From NCBI GenBank assembly GCA_963726315.1, contig CAVSBZ010000005.1, positions 186,001-250,000 on the forward strand: a stretch of DNA of 64,000 bases. The letters are read 5' to 3'. Positions 25,045-34,275 of this stretch are shown piece by piece. The notes below the pieces were generated by a model. The model was not told where the DNA came from and made no database searches. It saw only the letters and a list, made by a program, of their open reading frames with translations. Position numbers and translations under genes: made by a program. Each line of letters opens with the position of its first letter. Position 1 is the first letter of the stretch. Origin of the DNA: FEB-25 sp963726315. Lineage in GTDB: Bacteria > Chloroflexota > Anaerolineae > Anaerolineales > UBA4823.

Positions 25045-26421
25045 ATGGATAAACTCACTCGTTTTCTCGATGTAATCGACCGGACATATAGCGGTCCTTT
25101 GGTGGACGAAGAGGAATTTGATCTCAAGATGGTCGCAGGGGGGGTTCGGCGGGTGCTCCAAAAATACGGCTTGAAATTCAACAAGGATCACATCATCCAG
25201 CAGGATAATGCATTGATTGACCGCGCTTTCGAAGCCGGGCTTGACTTTCTGATCGAATGTGGCGTGTTCAACCGCAGCACAGGTCGTCTGATCAAATTCT
25301 CCCGGGCTGAGATCATGGACGTCCTCGAGGCTGCACCTTCCCAGGTGGCAATCGGTGAAGGTGCGGATGCACGCCTCTATTGCACTCGCAAATTGGAAGA
25401 TCCCACTCCACCCCAGGTCAGTGGTGGTCCAATCGGCACACCTCTCTCTGAGGATCAATACGTCTCCATCATGCAGTCCTACTGGCAGGAACCCATCCTT
25501 GACCTGATCGTGCCAGGGACGCTCGCTACCACCTACGGCAGGCAGTTACGTGCCAAATCTCCGCTTGAGATTTTAGCTTCCTGGCAGGAAGTGACCTTGG
25601 GTAACGAGGCAGCCCGGCGGGCCGGGCGACCCGGGTTATCGCGCATGTGTGTGGAGATGTCGATCAGTGATATCGGTCATCTCTCATCGATAAGCCGAGG
25701 CGGGTTCAAGCCGACCGATGTGCATGTGGTTCCCATGATCGGCGAGATGAAGACCAACCACGAGCTGCTCAACAAGGTCGCTCATAGCATTCATCAAAAC
25801 GGGGTCATCCTCGGATTCTATAATCCCATCCTGGGCGGCCTGGCAGGCCCAGAGGAGGGTGTTGCCGTCCTGATCATCGCCGGGTGGATTGCCCTGCACA
25901 TGATCTATATGCCCGACAGTGTCGAATCCTGCCCGACCCATCCATTTCTATTCAATTCTACAGGTCCACAGATCCTGCGTGCCGTGAGTGTGGCTGCGGC
26001 AGCCTTTGCCCGTAACACCCACCTGCTGACGGAGTTTATGACCTCGCCGGTCAGCGGCCCTGGCACAGAATCCTTGCTCTACGAATGTGTGGGCATGGCG
26101 ATGGTTGCCTCCGTGTGTGGCGCCAGCCGTATACTCGGTGTTCGATCGTCGGTCGGGGTAGTGGAGAATCACTGTACCGGGCTGGAGACCCGCTTCAACG
26201 GTGAAGTTGCCCATGCTGCCGCCGGGTTGAGCCGCTCAGACGCAGACGGAATCGTGAAACAGGCCGTGGCTGCTTATCTGCCCCAGCTGGAAGCCAAACC
26301 AGTCGGCCTACCCTTTGATCAGGCTTACGACCCGTCGACCGTCCTCCCCAGGCAGAGCTGGCTTGATGTTTATGATAAAGTAAAAGCACAAGTAACGCTC
26401 TGGGGTCTACCGCTTGGCTAG
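25045..26421 (+). CDS. Pyrrolysine-free MtmB-family methyltransferase 6
   Basis: A 458-residue protein colinear with MtmB. Landmarks are DVIDRTYSGPLVDEEEFDL, SGGPIGTPLSEDQY, RAGRPGLSRMCVEMSIS with Met201 at the pyrrolysine position, MIGEMKTNHEL, GGLAGPEEGVAV, ENHCTGLETRFNGEVAH and YDPSTVLPRQSW. It opens the long plus-strand operon behind a promoter and operator-like repeat. MtmB-like 4 is its closest relative here (shared GGPxGTPxSED, RAGRPG and SISDxGxLSxISRGG segments). No corrinoid protein follows directly; the nearest in this operon is at 37863. Confidence 0.8.
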   Translation: MDKLTRFLDVIDRTYSGPLVDEEEFDLKMVAGGVRRVLQKYGLKFNKDHIIQQDNALIDRAFEAGLDFLIECGVFNRSTGRLIKFSRAEIMDVLEAAPSQVAIGEGADARLYCTRKLEDPTPPQVSGGPIGTPLSEDQYVSIMQSYWQEPILDLIVPGTLATTYGRQLRAKSPLEILASWQEVTLGNEAARRAGRPGLSRMCVEMSISDIGHLSSISRGGFKPTDVHVVPMIGEMKTNHELLNKVAHSIHQNGVILGFYNPILGGLAGPEEGVAVLIIAGWIALHMIYMPDSVESCPTHPFLFNSTGPQILRAVSVAAAAFARNTHLLTEFMTSPVSGPGTESLLYECVGMAMVASVCGASRILGVRSSVGVVENHCTGLETRFNGEVAHAAAGLSRSDADGIVKQAVAAYLPQLEAKPVGLPFDQAYDPSTVLPRQSWLDVYDKVKAQVTLWGLPLG

Positions 26422-26455
26422 GCTCACAAATTTCCCGTATTGATTAGAAGAAAAG

Positions 26456-27334
26456 ATGGGTTATCCCGACTATTCCGCACCAATCACGCTTGAGGCAGCC
26501 CTGGAACAACTGGGGAATCCTTCCATCATCACCCGAGTCCTGGCCGGTGGAACTGATCTGATCCCCCGCCTCCGTTTCGGGGAAATTAAACCCGATCTTC
26601 TAGTCGATATTCGTCACCTCCCCATAAAATCAATCAATTCTGAAAACGGTCATCTTCATTTGGGTGCCGGCCTCACCTGTAACCTGGTAATCGCAGATGC
26701 GGTGGTAGCCAGGCACTTTCCTGCTCTGGTAAATGCCTGCTATGAGATCGCTAGCCCTGCTCTGCGTAATCGCATCACCTTGGGTGGCAACCTGGCTGCT
26801 GCGTTTCCAGAGGCGAATACCATTCCGGTTTTGATGGCCTATGACGCCCAGATCGTGGTTGCCAATCAAAAAACTGTGCGAAGGATCCCTGTAGATGATT
26901 TTTATCAACCCTCTGGTGAAAGCATACTGGAGCCTGGAGATTTGATTAAATCAATTATTATTCCATTTCCACCACCGGTTACAAGCGCCCGGTTTATTAA
27001 ATTCGGGTACCGTCGCGGCATAACTACCGCTATAGTGAACGTGGTCGTGCGTCTGACGCTTGACCAGGCGGGAGTCATCCAGGAGGCTCGCCTTGCCCTT
27101 GGAGCATATGCCGAAAGGCCATTACGCGCCGTAGCGATTGAAAATATGCTCCTCGGTTGTAAATTAACTACAGCATCTTTTGACCACCTCCCCGATCTGG
27201 TGATCGAATCTGTGCCTGCCCGGGATGACTTGTTTGCCGGAGCAGAGTATCGGAAAAAGGTTTCAAGGGTGCTCATCGACCGGGCCTTGCAGGAAGTTTG
27301 TTCAGATTTACGGGGATCTGAAGCCCATGCCTGA
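26456..27334 (+). CDS. Molybdenum hydroxylase module B, FAD subunit
   Basis: A 292-residue CoxM-type flavoprotein with VLAGGTDLIPRLRFG near the N-terminus and RITLGGNLAAAFPEAN in the middle, both FAD contacts, and a C-terminal domain with ARLALGAYAERPLRA. It starts 34 bases after MtmB-like 6 and overlaps the Fe-S subunit gene by 8 bases. It supplies the electron exit of the hydroxylase formed with the next two genes. Confidence 0.88.
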   Translation: MGYPDYSAPITLEAALEQLGNPSIITRVLAGGTDLIPRLRFGEIKPDLLVDIRHLPIKSINSENGHLHLGAGLTCNLVIADAVVARHFPALVNACYEIASPALRNRITLGGNLAAAFPEANTIPVLMAYDAQIVVANQKTVRRIPVDDFYQPSGESILEPGDLIKSIIIPFPPPVTSARFIKFGYRRGITTAIVNVVVRLTLDQAGVIQEARLALGAYAERPLRAVAIENMLLGCKLTTASFDHLPDLVIESVPARDDLFAGAEYRKKVSRVLIDRALQEVCSDLRGSEAHA

Positions 27335-27812
27335 ACAGACGATTCATCTATGGGTCAATGAACGGAAAGTTACACTTTATGTTGAACCTACACGGAGCTT
27401 GCTGGACGTCCTGCGAGAAGAGCTAAAGGTTACGAGCGTGAAAGAAGGCTGCGGGCGCGGGGATTGTGGTTCATGTATCGTGATCATGGATGGGAAACCC
27501 GTCAATTCCTGCCTAGTCTTAATCATTCAGGCAGAAGACACCCATATTCTTACCCTCGAAGGATTATCTGGCTCTGACTCACTGCACCCTTTGCAGCGTT
27601 CATTCCTTGAGAACTGGGCGTTTCAGTGCGGTTTTTGCACACCAGGCATGATTTTATCTTCCTACGCCTTATTGATGGATAATCCAGACCCAAGTAAAGA
27701 GGATATTAAGCATGCCTTGGTGGGTAACCTGTGTCGCTGTACGGATTATCACAGGGCAATTGAATTTGTCCAGCAGGCCGCCCGCGAATTACGGGCAAAC
27801 AAGGTAGGTTGA
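27327..27812 (+). CDS. Molybdenum hydroxylase module B, [2Fe-2S] subunit
   Basis: A 161-residue CoxS-type protein. The N-terminal plant-type cluster ligands are EGCGRGDCGSC plus Cys 12 residues later (VNSC). The second cluster uses QCGFCTPG and CRCTDY. The ATG at 27327 overlaps the end of the FAD gene. The frame is open further upstream, but that part lies inside the FAD gene and has no family similarity. Confidence 0.9.
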   Translation: MPEQTIHLWVNERKVTLYVEPTRSLLDVLREELKVTSVKEGCGRGDCGSCIVIMDGKPVNSCLVLIIQAEDTHILTLEGLSGSDSLHPLQRSFLENWAFQCGFCTPGMILSSYALLMDNPDPSKEDIKHALVGNLCRCTDYHRAIEFVQQAARELRANKVG

Positions 27813-27815
27813 AAA

Positions 27816-30099
27816 ATGTCAGCCTTGGAAATCGTGGGTAAAAAGACCAGTGCTTTCGGTGGCCTGGAAGTGGTTAAAGGAAAAGCCAATTACCTCAAGG
27901 ATCTTTCCTTCTCCGGACTTTTAGTGGGCAAACTATTGTACACCGCTTACCCAAGTGCAAAAATTTTAAGCATCAATGTTGAGAAGGCTCGTTCTCTCCC
28001 GGGGGTATTGGCTGTGCTGACTTATCAGGATATTCCCGGTCAAAATAGCTATCTCTACGATGGAAATTCCGATCAACCCCTTCTGGCAGTCGATCGTGTC
28101 TATTACCAGGGCGATGCCCTGGCAGCCATTGCAGCCGAGGATGAGCAGGCTGCCAGCGCTGCCCTCGAAGCAATTTTCGTTGAATATCAGCCTCTACCCG
28201 GAGTATTTGACCTACTGGAGGCGATGCAGCCGGGCTCTCCCCAGGTCTGGCAACATCGCCCGAATGTTTTCGACCATGCCGTCCTGGAAGACGGGAATGT
28301 CGAAGCCGGATTTAAAGATGCCGACCTCATCCTGGAAAATACCTATACCACCCAACGCGTCGAGCAGGCTTTTCTTGAGCCGGAGGGTGCCCTGGCGTTG
28401 CCTGATTCTGATGGAATGCTGGTTGTCTATGCCTCTGCCCAGGCTCCCCACCGTGATCGCATGCAGATCGCCCGGGCACTGGCTCTACCCGAAAGCCGGG
28501 TCAGGGTGATTGTCCCGCGTATCGGTGGTGCCTTTGGGGGAAAGGATGAGGCGAACGTCCAAATTCATGCCGCGCTACTTGCACATGCTACAGGGCGACC
28601 CGTCCGCCTCGTTCGCACACGCGCCGAGTCGATCCTGACCCATGTAAAACGGCATCCGGTTCAAATTAAAATATAAGACCGGCGCTAAACGCGATGGGCA
28701 CATCACTGCCGTGCACGTTGTCGCCTATGGCGATACCGGCCCTTACGTGAATGCCGGCCAGGAGGTGATGGGGTTCCTGTCTTCTATGGCGGCTGGTCCA
28801 TACCGCATCCCCAACGTGCGCCTGGAAGCCTACACGATTTTCACCAACAATCCCATCTGTGGTGCCATGCGCGGCTTTGGTGTCCCGCAGGTCGCTTTCG
28901 CCTATGAACGGCAAATGGATGAGCTTGCGTATAAATTATCGATCGACCCTTTGGAAATCCGCCTGCTGAATGGGTTGGAAACGGGCGATCGCCTTCCAAC
29001 CGGTGCAAGACTAAAAGAGGCCACTGCCATGAAATCTGGCTTACGTGAGGCCGCAAAGCTGGCCGGCTGGGATAACCGCAATAAAGTAGACAGACAACCC
29101 GCACCCCACCTTCGTCGAGGTTGGGGGATTGGTACAAGTCTCTTCAGCATCGGCCTGGGTAAAGGCTGGCCCGACCATGCCGGTGCCAGTCTTGAAATGA
29201 CCTTGGATGGCTCAGTCATCCTGCGTACAGGTGCCACCGATTCCGGTCAGGGAACACATACTGTCCTGGCTCAAATCGCTGCCGAAGCCCTGGGGATTGA
29301 ATTGTCTTCGATCCGTGTGATCACCCCCGATACCGACAAAACACTTGACGCAGGTTCATCGGTCGCTACCCGTCAGATTGTGGTCTCTGGGAATGCAGTC
29401 CTACGGGCTGCCAAACCTATCCGTCAATCATTACTTATGACAGCCTCCGAAGAGACCGGACTTCCCAAAGATAAACTGTCCCTTCATCATGGTATTCTCT
29501 ACTGCGAAGATGAATCAATCAATGTTACTGTGGCTAACCTGGCTGAGAAAGCTTGCTCAAAAGATCGCCCCCTGTCCGGTGAAGGTTTCTATGCAATGGA
29601 GTACCCAGAGGAGACAGGCCCTGTTCCCCTTTATGCTTATACTGCTTATACCTTCAGCACCCAGATTGCCCGGGTCCTGGTAGATATCCAGACTGGTCAG
29701 GTGGTCGTGGAAGAGATAGTAGCCGTCCATGAAGCTGGGAAGATGGTCAATCCCGACGGCGTCTATGGTCAGATCGAGGGCGGCTGCCTGATGGGTGTTG
29801 GCTATGCCCTGATGGAAGAATTGGTGGTTAAACAAGGCCACACGCTGAATACAGACCTGAGGCATTATCTAACTCCCACGATAAAAGATACGCACCAGAT
29901 CAAGATAAAGATCCTAGAATTCCCAGAAGCTCACCTTCCCTATGGCGCTAAAGGGCTGGGAGAGCCGGTGCTCACAGCGACCGCGCCTGCGATTGCCAAC
30001 GCCATTCGCGATGCCATCGGGGTGCCTCTATTTCGCTTACCGATGACCCCTGAGCGCGTGTTGGAAGCCATCGAACGATCGCGGCAGGGAAACCCATGA
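27816..30099 (+). pseudogene. Molybdenum hydroxylase module B, Mo-cofactor subunit, single-base frameshift
   Basis: The N-terminal part (27816-28676) carries the a/b hammerhead domain, the GGAFGGKDEAN molybdopterin loop and THVKRHPV. The C-terminal part, from about 28672 to 30099, has GAMRGFGVPQ, TDSGQGTHTVL and the catalytic-Glu motif AKGLGEPVLTATAPA. One extra A in the A4 run at 28668-28671 breaks the frame. Removing it gives I-K-Y-K-T-G-A-K-R-D-G, as in the intact fused hydroxylase. Conserved sequence continues right up to the break on both sides, so this is not a natural two-subunit split like the nicotinate dehydrogenase of Eubacterium barkeri, although that precedent deserves mention. 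The complete protein would have about 760 residues. Confidence 0.8.
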
Positions 30100-30139
30100 G
30101 ATTCTCCTGGTTTTGCGCACACTTCCAGGAGTCCGGACG

Positions 30140-31567
30140 ATGAATAAGATCCTCGTCCGTAACTGCCAATACCTGGTCAACCGCCCTGGTTCGATCGAAG
30201 GGATCATTGAGAACGGGGCTGTGTATATTGAGGGTTCACAGATCGTGGGGGTGGGTAAATCTCCCCAAATTGAAGCCCACTATGCAGGGCAGCCGGGTGT
30301 AGACATCCTTGACGCAAGCCACAAAGCCGTTCTGCCTGGCCTGGTGGATGCGCATAACCATGTGGGTGAGGTGCACACCCTGCTGGTTCCGGGCTGGCTG
30401 GACACTCCCATCACCGGTATTATCGATGCGATGGAGCTGATGTATTGGCCGGCCTATAACTGGTTGACCGATCAGAGCGCCTATGACCTGACATTATTCG
30501 GCCTGTTGCATGCTCTCAAACATGGCGCCACTACTCATAGCGATGCCATGATCTTTCCAGATGCCATCTACCGCGCCTCGCTGGAAGCCAAAGCCCGCAC
30601 CGTGATCTACCCCCAGGTGATTTCAAGTGTGCAGTTGGCCGATGCCAGGGATGAAAATGAATACCTGGCTCACACCGAGGCCGCCATCCAGAATTATCAC
30701 AACAATGGCGATGGCATGATCCGCGTGGGAGTCCATCCCAGTGCCATCTATAATAATTCCGAAGAATTGTTGTTGGGTTGCATGGAGCTCGCCCGTAAAT
30801 ATGGGGTCCAGTTCGTCACCCACCTGGCGGAATCCCCCGATGAAATGGCGAAATATGCTGATATATACCGTGAGTATGGCGGTGTGGTGCCGTATTTGCG
30901 CACTCTCGGCTTGCTTGGGCCACAGACAGTTATTTTTCATGGCACCCTGTTGAACGAAGGCGATCTTGACATTCTGGCTGAAACCGGCACTTCACTGGTC
31001 CACTGCCCATCGACTAATTCCTGGTTCGGCTACTGCGCTTATCTACCCTATATGCTCAAGATTGGCCTGCGCGTGGGGCTCGGCACCGATTGCGTCACGC
31101 ATAACCTGTTCAACGTGATCCTCTCCGTTATGCAGCACCATAACATCATGCCCAGGGATTTGCGGGGTGTGGACCCTGCCGTGATCTTCGAGTTAGCTAC
31201 CCTCGGCGGTGCGCGTGTTTTGGGGATGGAGGAAAGCATCGGCTCCCTGGAACCCGGTAAAAAAGCCGACCTCATCACCATCGATCTGCAGGACAATTCG
31301 AGTCTGTTTCCACTCAGCCCACAGGTATTCTATTCCATGCTCGCACTCAATGGTGCAGGTAGTGTTGCCTGTGATGTTTTGATCGATGGCGTCTTCGTAC
31401 GCCGTGATTCCCGCTTCACCTTCCTGGACGAGGCGGCGATCATTTCCCACGCCCGCGAATGGTGCGACCGGTTTGCTGTGGATTTTCACCACATGAAACA
31501 GGCGAAGCTGCCCATGTTCCGCCGGTTGCATGAAGAATTTCAAATTCCCCAAGGGAGGCATATATGA
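30140..31567 (+). CDS. Amidohydrolase/deaminase of the ATZ/TRZ (COG0402) type, A
   Basis: A 475-residue TIM-barrel metal-dependent hydrolase. Metal ligands are visible in order: GLVDAHNH (two His), VTHLAES (His), VFHGTLL (His) and GTDCVTH (Asp). The closing GSLEPGKKADLITID strand is typical. Relatives include guanine deaminase, S-adenosylhomocysteine deaminase and triazine hydrolases, which remove amino groups or other leaving groups from N-heterocycles. The ATG at 30140 has AGGAG 8 bases before it. It overlaps the next amidohydrolase by 4 bases. Substrate not assigned. Confidence 0.82.
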   Translation: MNKILVRNCQYLVNRPGSIEGIIENGAVYIEGSQIVGVGKSPQIEAHYAGQPGVDILDASHKAVLPGLVDAHNHVGEVHTLLVPGWLDTPITGIIDAMELMYWPAYNWLTDQSAYDLTLFGLLHALKHGATTHSDAMIFPDAIYRASLEAKARTVIYPQVISSVQLADARDENEYLAHTEAAIQNYHNNGDGMIRVGVHPSAIYNNSEELLLGCMELARKYGVQFVTHLAESPDEMAKYADIYREYGGVVPYLRTLGLLGPQTVIFHGTLLNEGDLDILAETGTSLVHCPSTNSWFGYCAYLPYMLKIGLRVGLGTDCVTHNLFNVILSVMQHHNIMPRDLRGVDPAVIFELATLGGARVLGMEESIGSLEPGKKADLITIDLQDNSSLFPLSPQVFYSMLALNGAGSVACDVLIDGVFVRRDSRFTFLDEAAIISHAREWCDRFAVDFHHMKQAKLPMFRRLHEEFQIPQGRHI

Positions 31568-32904
31568 CCCGTACTTTGATTAAAGGTGGCTACCTCATAA
31601 CCATGGATGCCGAGGATCATCGTCTCTATGCTGATCTGCTGGTCGAAGGCAATAGTATAAAGCAAATTAGTCCTGAGATCGACCTGCCGGCAGATAAAGT
31701 GATCCAAGCCGGAGGCATGCTTGTGCTGCCTGGTTTTGTCCAGTCGCACATTCACCTGTGCCAGTCGCTCTTCCGCGGTCAGGCCGATGACCAGAGCCTG
31801 GTCCAATGGCTGGTGACCATAACCACCCTCGAGTCGTATCACACGCCAGAAACATTGTATGCTTCTGCCCGCCTGGGATTAGCAGAGATGATTAAAGCGG
31901 GTGCCACCGGAGTGATTGACATGGGCACCCTGCACCACCAGGACAGCGTGTTCCGTGCCATCGAGGAATCCGGTATCCGTGCCCAAGCAGGTAAAGCCAT
32001 GATGGATCTGACTGAAAATCTTCCCCCCGCACTCCAGGAAACCACCGAGAGCTCGGTGAATGAGAGCATGGATTTGCTCCATCGCTGGCATGGCAAGGCT
32101 AATGGGCGTATCCATTACGGTTTTGCCCCACGCTGGCAGCTGTGGAACACCGAGGGCTTGCTCAAAGAGATCAAACAGGAAGCCGATCGCCATGGAGCAG
32201 GGATCCATGGGCACGCCGGTGAAATTTTTGCCGAAGTACCTCAAATGCTGCGTGAACGCGGTCGCCGAAACCTTAAATACCTGGAACACATTGGTGTAGT
32301 TGGTCCGAATGTGCAGATGGCACACTGCATCTGGCTTGACGATTCAGAAATGCAGGTTCTGCAGGAAACCGGTACCCACGTGTTACACTGCCCGTGTTGC
32401 AACCTGAAGCTGGGTTCCGGGATCGCACAGGTGCCAGAGATGTTGGCCCGCGGCGTCAACGTAGCCCTCGGTTCGGATGGGACACCGAGCAATAACAACT
32501 TTGACATGTTCATCGAAATGCGTTTCGCCTCGCTCATCCATAAATACCGCCTGGGTGCCGAAGCCATGCCGGCTGCCACGGTCCTGCGAATGGCCACCCG
32601 TAATGGGGCTAAAGCCCTTGACCTGGGAGGCAGCAGTTTCGGATCACTGGAACCCGGCAAGAAAGCTGACTTGATCATCCTTGATGATGGCGGGCTGCAC
32701 GCATCCCCTCTCCCAGATTTCGATCGCGATAACCCGGTCAGGCGCATCGTCTCCGCCTACCAGTCGGGTAGTGTCCGTACCAGCGTGATTGATGGGAATC
32801 TTGTCATGGAAGATGGTAAACTGCTCACTATGGATGAAGACGCAGTGTTGTCAGACGCTTCTAAAGCCTGGAATACCATCGCAGCAAAATTTGCCACAAG
32901 ATAA
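31564..32904 (+). CDS. Amidohydrolase/deaminase of the ATZ/TRZ (COG0402) type, B
   Basis: A 446-residue paralogue of the preceding enzyme with LPGFVQSHIHL, IHGHAGE, QMAHCIWLDD and LGSDGTPSNNN as metal-site segments, followed by FGSLEPGKKADLIIL. The HIHLCQ and SDGTPSNNN forms are close to the nucleoside/triazine deaminase branch (MtaD/DadD, TrzA). Ribosome binding site GGGAGG lies 8 bases before the ATG, which overlaps the stop of gene A. Two neighbouring deaminases between two hydroxylase modules suggest successive steps on one ring system. Confidence 0.82.
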   Translation: MTRTLIKGGYLITMDAEDHRLYADLLVEGNSIKQISPEIDLPADKVIQAGGMLVLPGFVQSHIHLCQSLFRGQADDQSLVQWLVTITTLESYHTPETLYASARLGLAEMIKAGATGVIDMGTLHHQDSVFRAIEESGIRAQAGKAMMDLTENLPPALQETTESSVNESMDLLHRWHGKANGRIHYGFAPRWQLWNTEGLLKEIKQEADRHGAGIHGHAGEIFAEVPQMLRERGRRNLKYLEHIGVVGPNVQMAHCIWLDDSEMQVLQETGTHVLHCPCCNLKLGSGIAQVPEMLARGVNVALGSDGTPSNNNFDMFIEMRFASLIHKYRLGAEAMPAATVLRMATRNGAKALDLGGSSFGSLEPGKKADLIILDDGGLHASPLPDFDRDNPVRRIVSAYQSGSVRTSVIDGNLVMEDGKLLTMDEDAVLSDASKAWNTIAAKFATR

Positions 32905-32918
32905 CGATCTATAAGGCA

Positions 32919-33797
32919 ATGTTCCATCCCCATTACATTGCACCCGGATCGCTGGAAGACTTACTCACGGTTTTGCACCAATACGGTGAAGAAGCCAGGA
33001 TCATTGCTGGTGGAACCGACTTGATCCCGCAATTGCGCCTGGGAAAACTCAAACCGGGTGTCTTGATCGACCCGCACCACCTATCGCTGGATGAGATTAG
33101 TGAGACGAATGAGAGCATTCACCTGGGCGCCCTGGTGACGCATACCCAAACACTCACTTCACCCTTGCTCAGGCAGGCGTATCCAGCCCTGGTGAGTGCC
33201 TGTCGGCAGGTAGGTGCACCTCCGGTGCGAAATCGGGGCACTCTGGCAGGTAACCTGGCTAACGCCTCTCCCGCCGCTGACTCGGCCCTGCCTTTGCTGG
33301 TATATGATGCCCGGGTCGTCGCCTCCCGGATTTCCGCCGAGCGTTTGCTCCCGCTGGACGAGTTCTATCTCAGCCCGGGTCAGACCCAATTATCCAGTGA
33401 TGAATTCATTCGTGAGATCAAGCTGCCCAAAATGCCGCCCCGCACAATGGCTGTCTTTCTCAAGCTGGGCAACCGGCAGGCGATGGCGATCGCAGTCGCC
33501 AGCATCGCCGTCCGTTTATCATTGGACGAAACAGGAAAGGTAAGCCAGGCGCGTGTCGCACTTGGCTCGGTTGCCCCGACTCCGCTGCGTGCTTATCAGG
33601 CTGAGACCATCCTCCAGGCTCATCCGTTGAATGAAACGACCATTCGTCTTGCTGCCCAGGCTGCACGCCGGGCAGCCTGTCCCATTTCTGACCTGCGTGC
33701 CAGTGCCGAGTATCGCTCTAAAATGATGGAAGTATTGACCCACCGGGCACTTGATATTCTCTCTAGCAGAATAGCCTCGGGGTTTGACCATGTCTGA
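32919..33797 (+). CDS. Molybdenum hydroxylase module C, FAD subunit
   Basis: A 292-residue CoxM-type flavoprotein, paralogous to the one at 26456. FAD contacts are IIAGGTDLIPQLRLG and NRGTLAGNLANASPAAD. The C-terminal domain has ARVALGSVAPTPLRA and ASAEYRSKMMEVL. AAGG precedes the ATG. It overlaps the Fe-S subunit gene by 8 bases, the same arrangement as in module B, so the two modules arose by duplication of the whole set. Confidence 0.88.
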   Translation: MFHPHYIAPGSLEDLLTVLHQYGEEARIIAGGTDLIPQLRLGKLKPGVLIDPHHLSLDEISETNESIHLGALVTHTQTLTSPLLRQAYPALVSACRQVGAPPVRNRGTLAGNLANASPAADSALPLLVYDARVVASRISAERLLPLDEFYLSPGQTQLSSDEFIREIKLPKMPPRTMAVFLKLGNRQAMAIAVASIAVRLSLDETGKVSQARVALGSVAPTPLRAYQAETILQAHPLNETTIRLAAQAARRAACPISDLRASAEYRSKMMEVLTHRALDILSSRIASGFDHV

Positions 33798-34275
33798 GAT
33801 TGAACTCCACCTGACGGTAAATCATCTACCTCGAACGGTCAAAGCTGATCCTTGTTGCACGCTGCTCGAATTGCTGCGTGATAAGCTCGGTCTGACAGGC
33901 ACCAAGGAGGGCTGTGGGGCGGGTGACTGCGGGGCTTGTGTCGTTATCATGGATGGGCAAGCCGTGAATGCCTGCCTGGTGCTGGCTGCCCAGGCTGAAG
34001 GCACGCAGGTAATTACTGTGGAAGGGCTGGCACAGGATGGCAGGCTTCATCCCCTCCAGCAAAACTTCGCTGAAAAATGGGCTTTCCAGTGTGGTTTCTG
34101 CACCCCCGGAATGTTAATGTCTTGTTATGCCCTGCTGCTGAAAAACCCAGACCCATCACCAGACGAGATTCGGGAAGCCATCGCTGGCAATCTATGCCGC
34201 TGTGGGACGTATCAAAGCGTGGTGGAAGCTGTGCAAGCCACCGTAAAAATGACCCGGGAGGCTGCGCATGGATGA
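33790..34275 (+). CDS. Molybdenum hydroxylase module C, [2Fe-2S] subunit
   Basis: A 161-residue CoxS-type protein with EGCGAGDCGAC plus VNAC for the first cluster and QCGFCTPG plus CRCGTY for the second. Same length as its module B counterpart. The ATG at 33790 overlaps the FAD gene, and its end overlaps the Mo subunit gene by 8 bases. Confidence 0.9.
   Translation: MSEIELHLTVNHLPRTVKADPCCTLLELLRDKLGLTGTKEGCGAGDCGACVVIMDGQAVNACLVLAAQAEGTQVITVEGLAQDGRLHPLQQNFAEKWAFQCGFCTPGMLMSCYALLLKNPDPSPDEIREAIAGNLCRCGTYQSVVEAVQATVKMTREAAHG

Noticed and set aside
27816..30099. Natural two-gene split of the hydroxylase Mo subunit, as in nicotinate dehydrogenase
   Set aside because: Conserved family sequence runs up to the break from both sides in different frames, and the second part has no start codon with a binding site at the junction. 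A frameshift explains it better.
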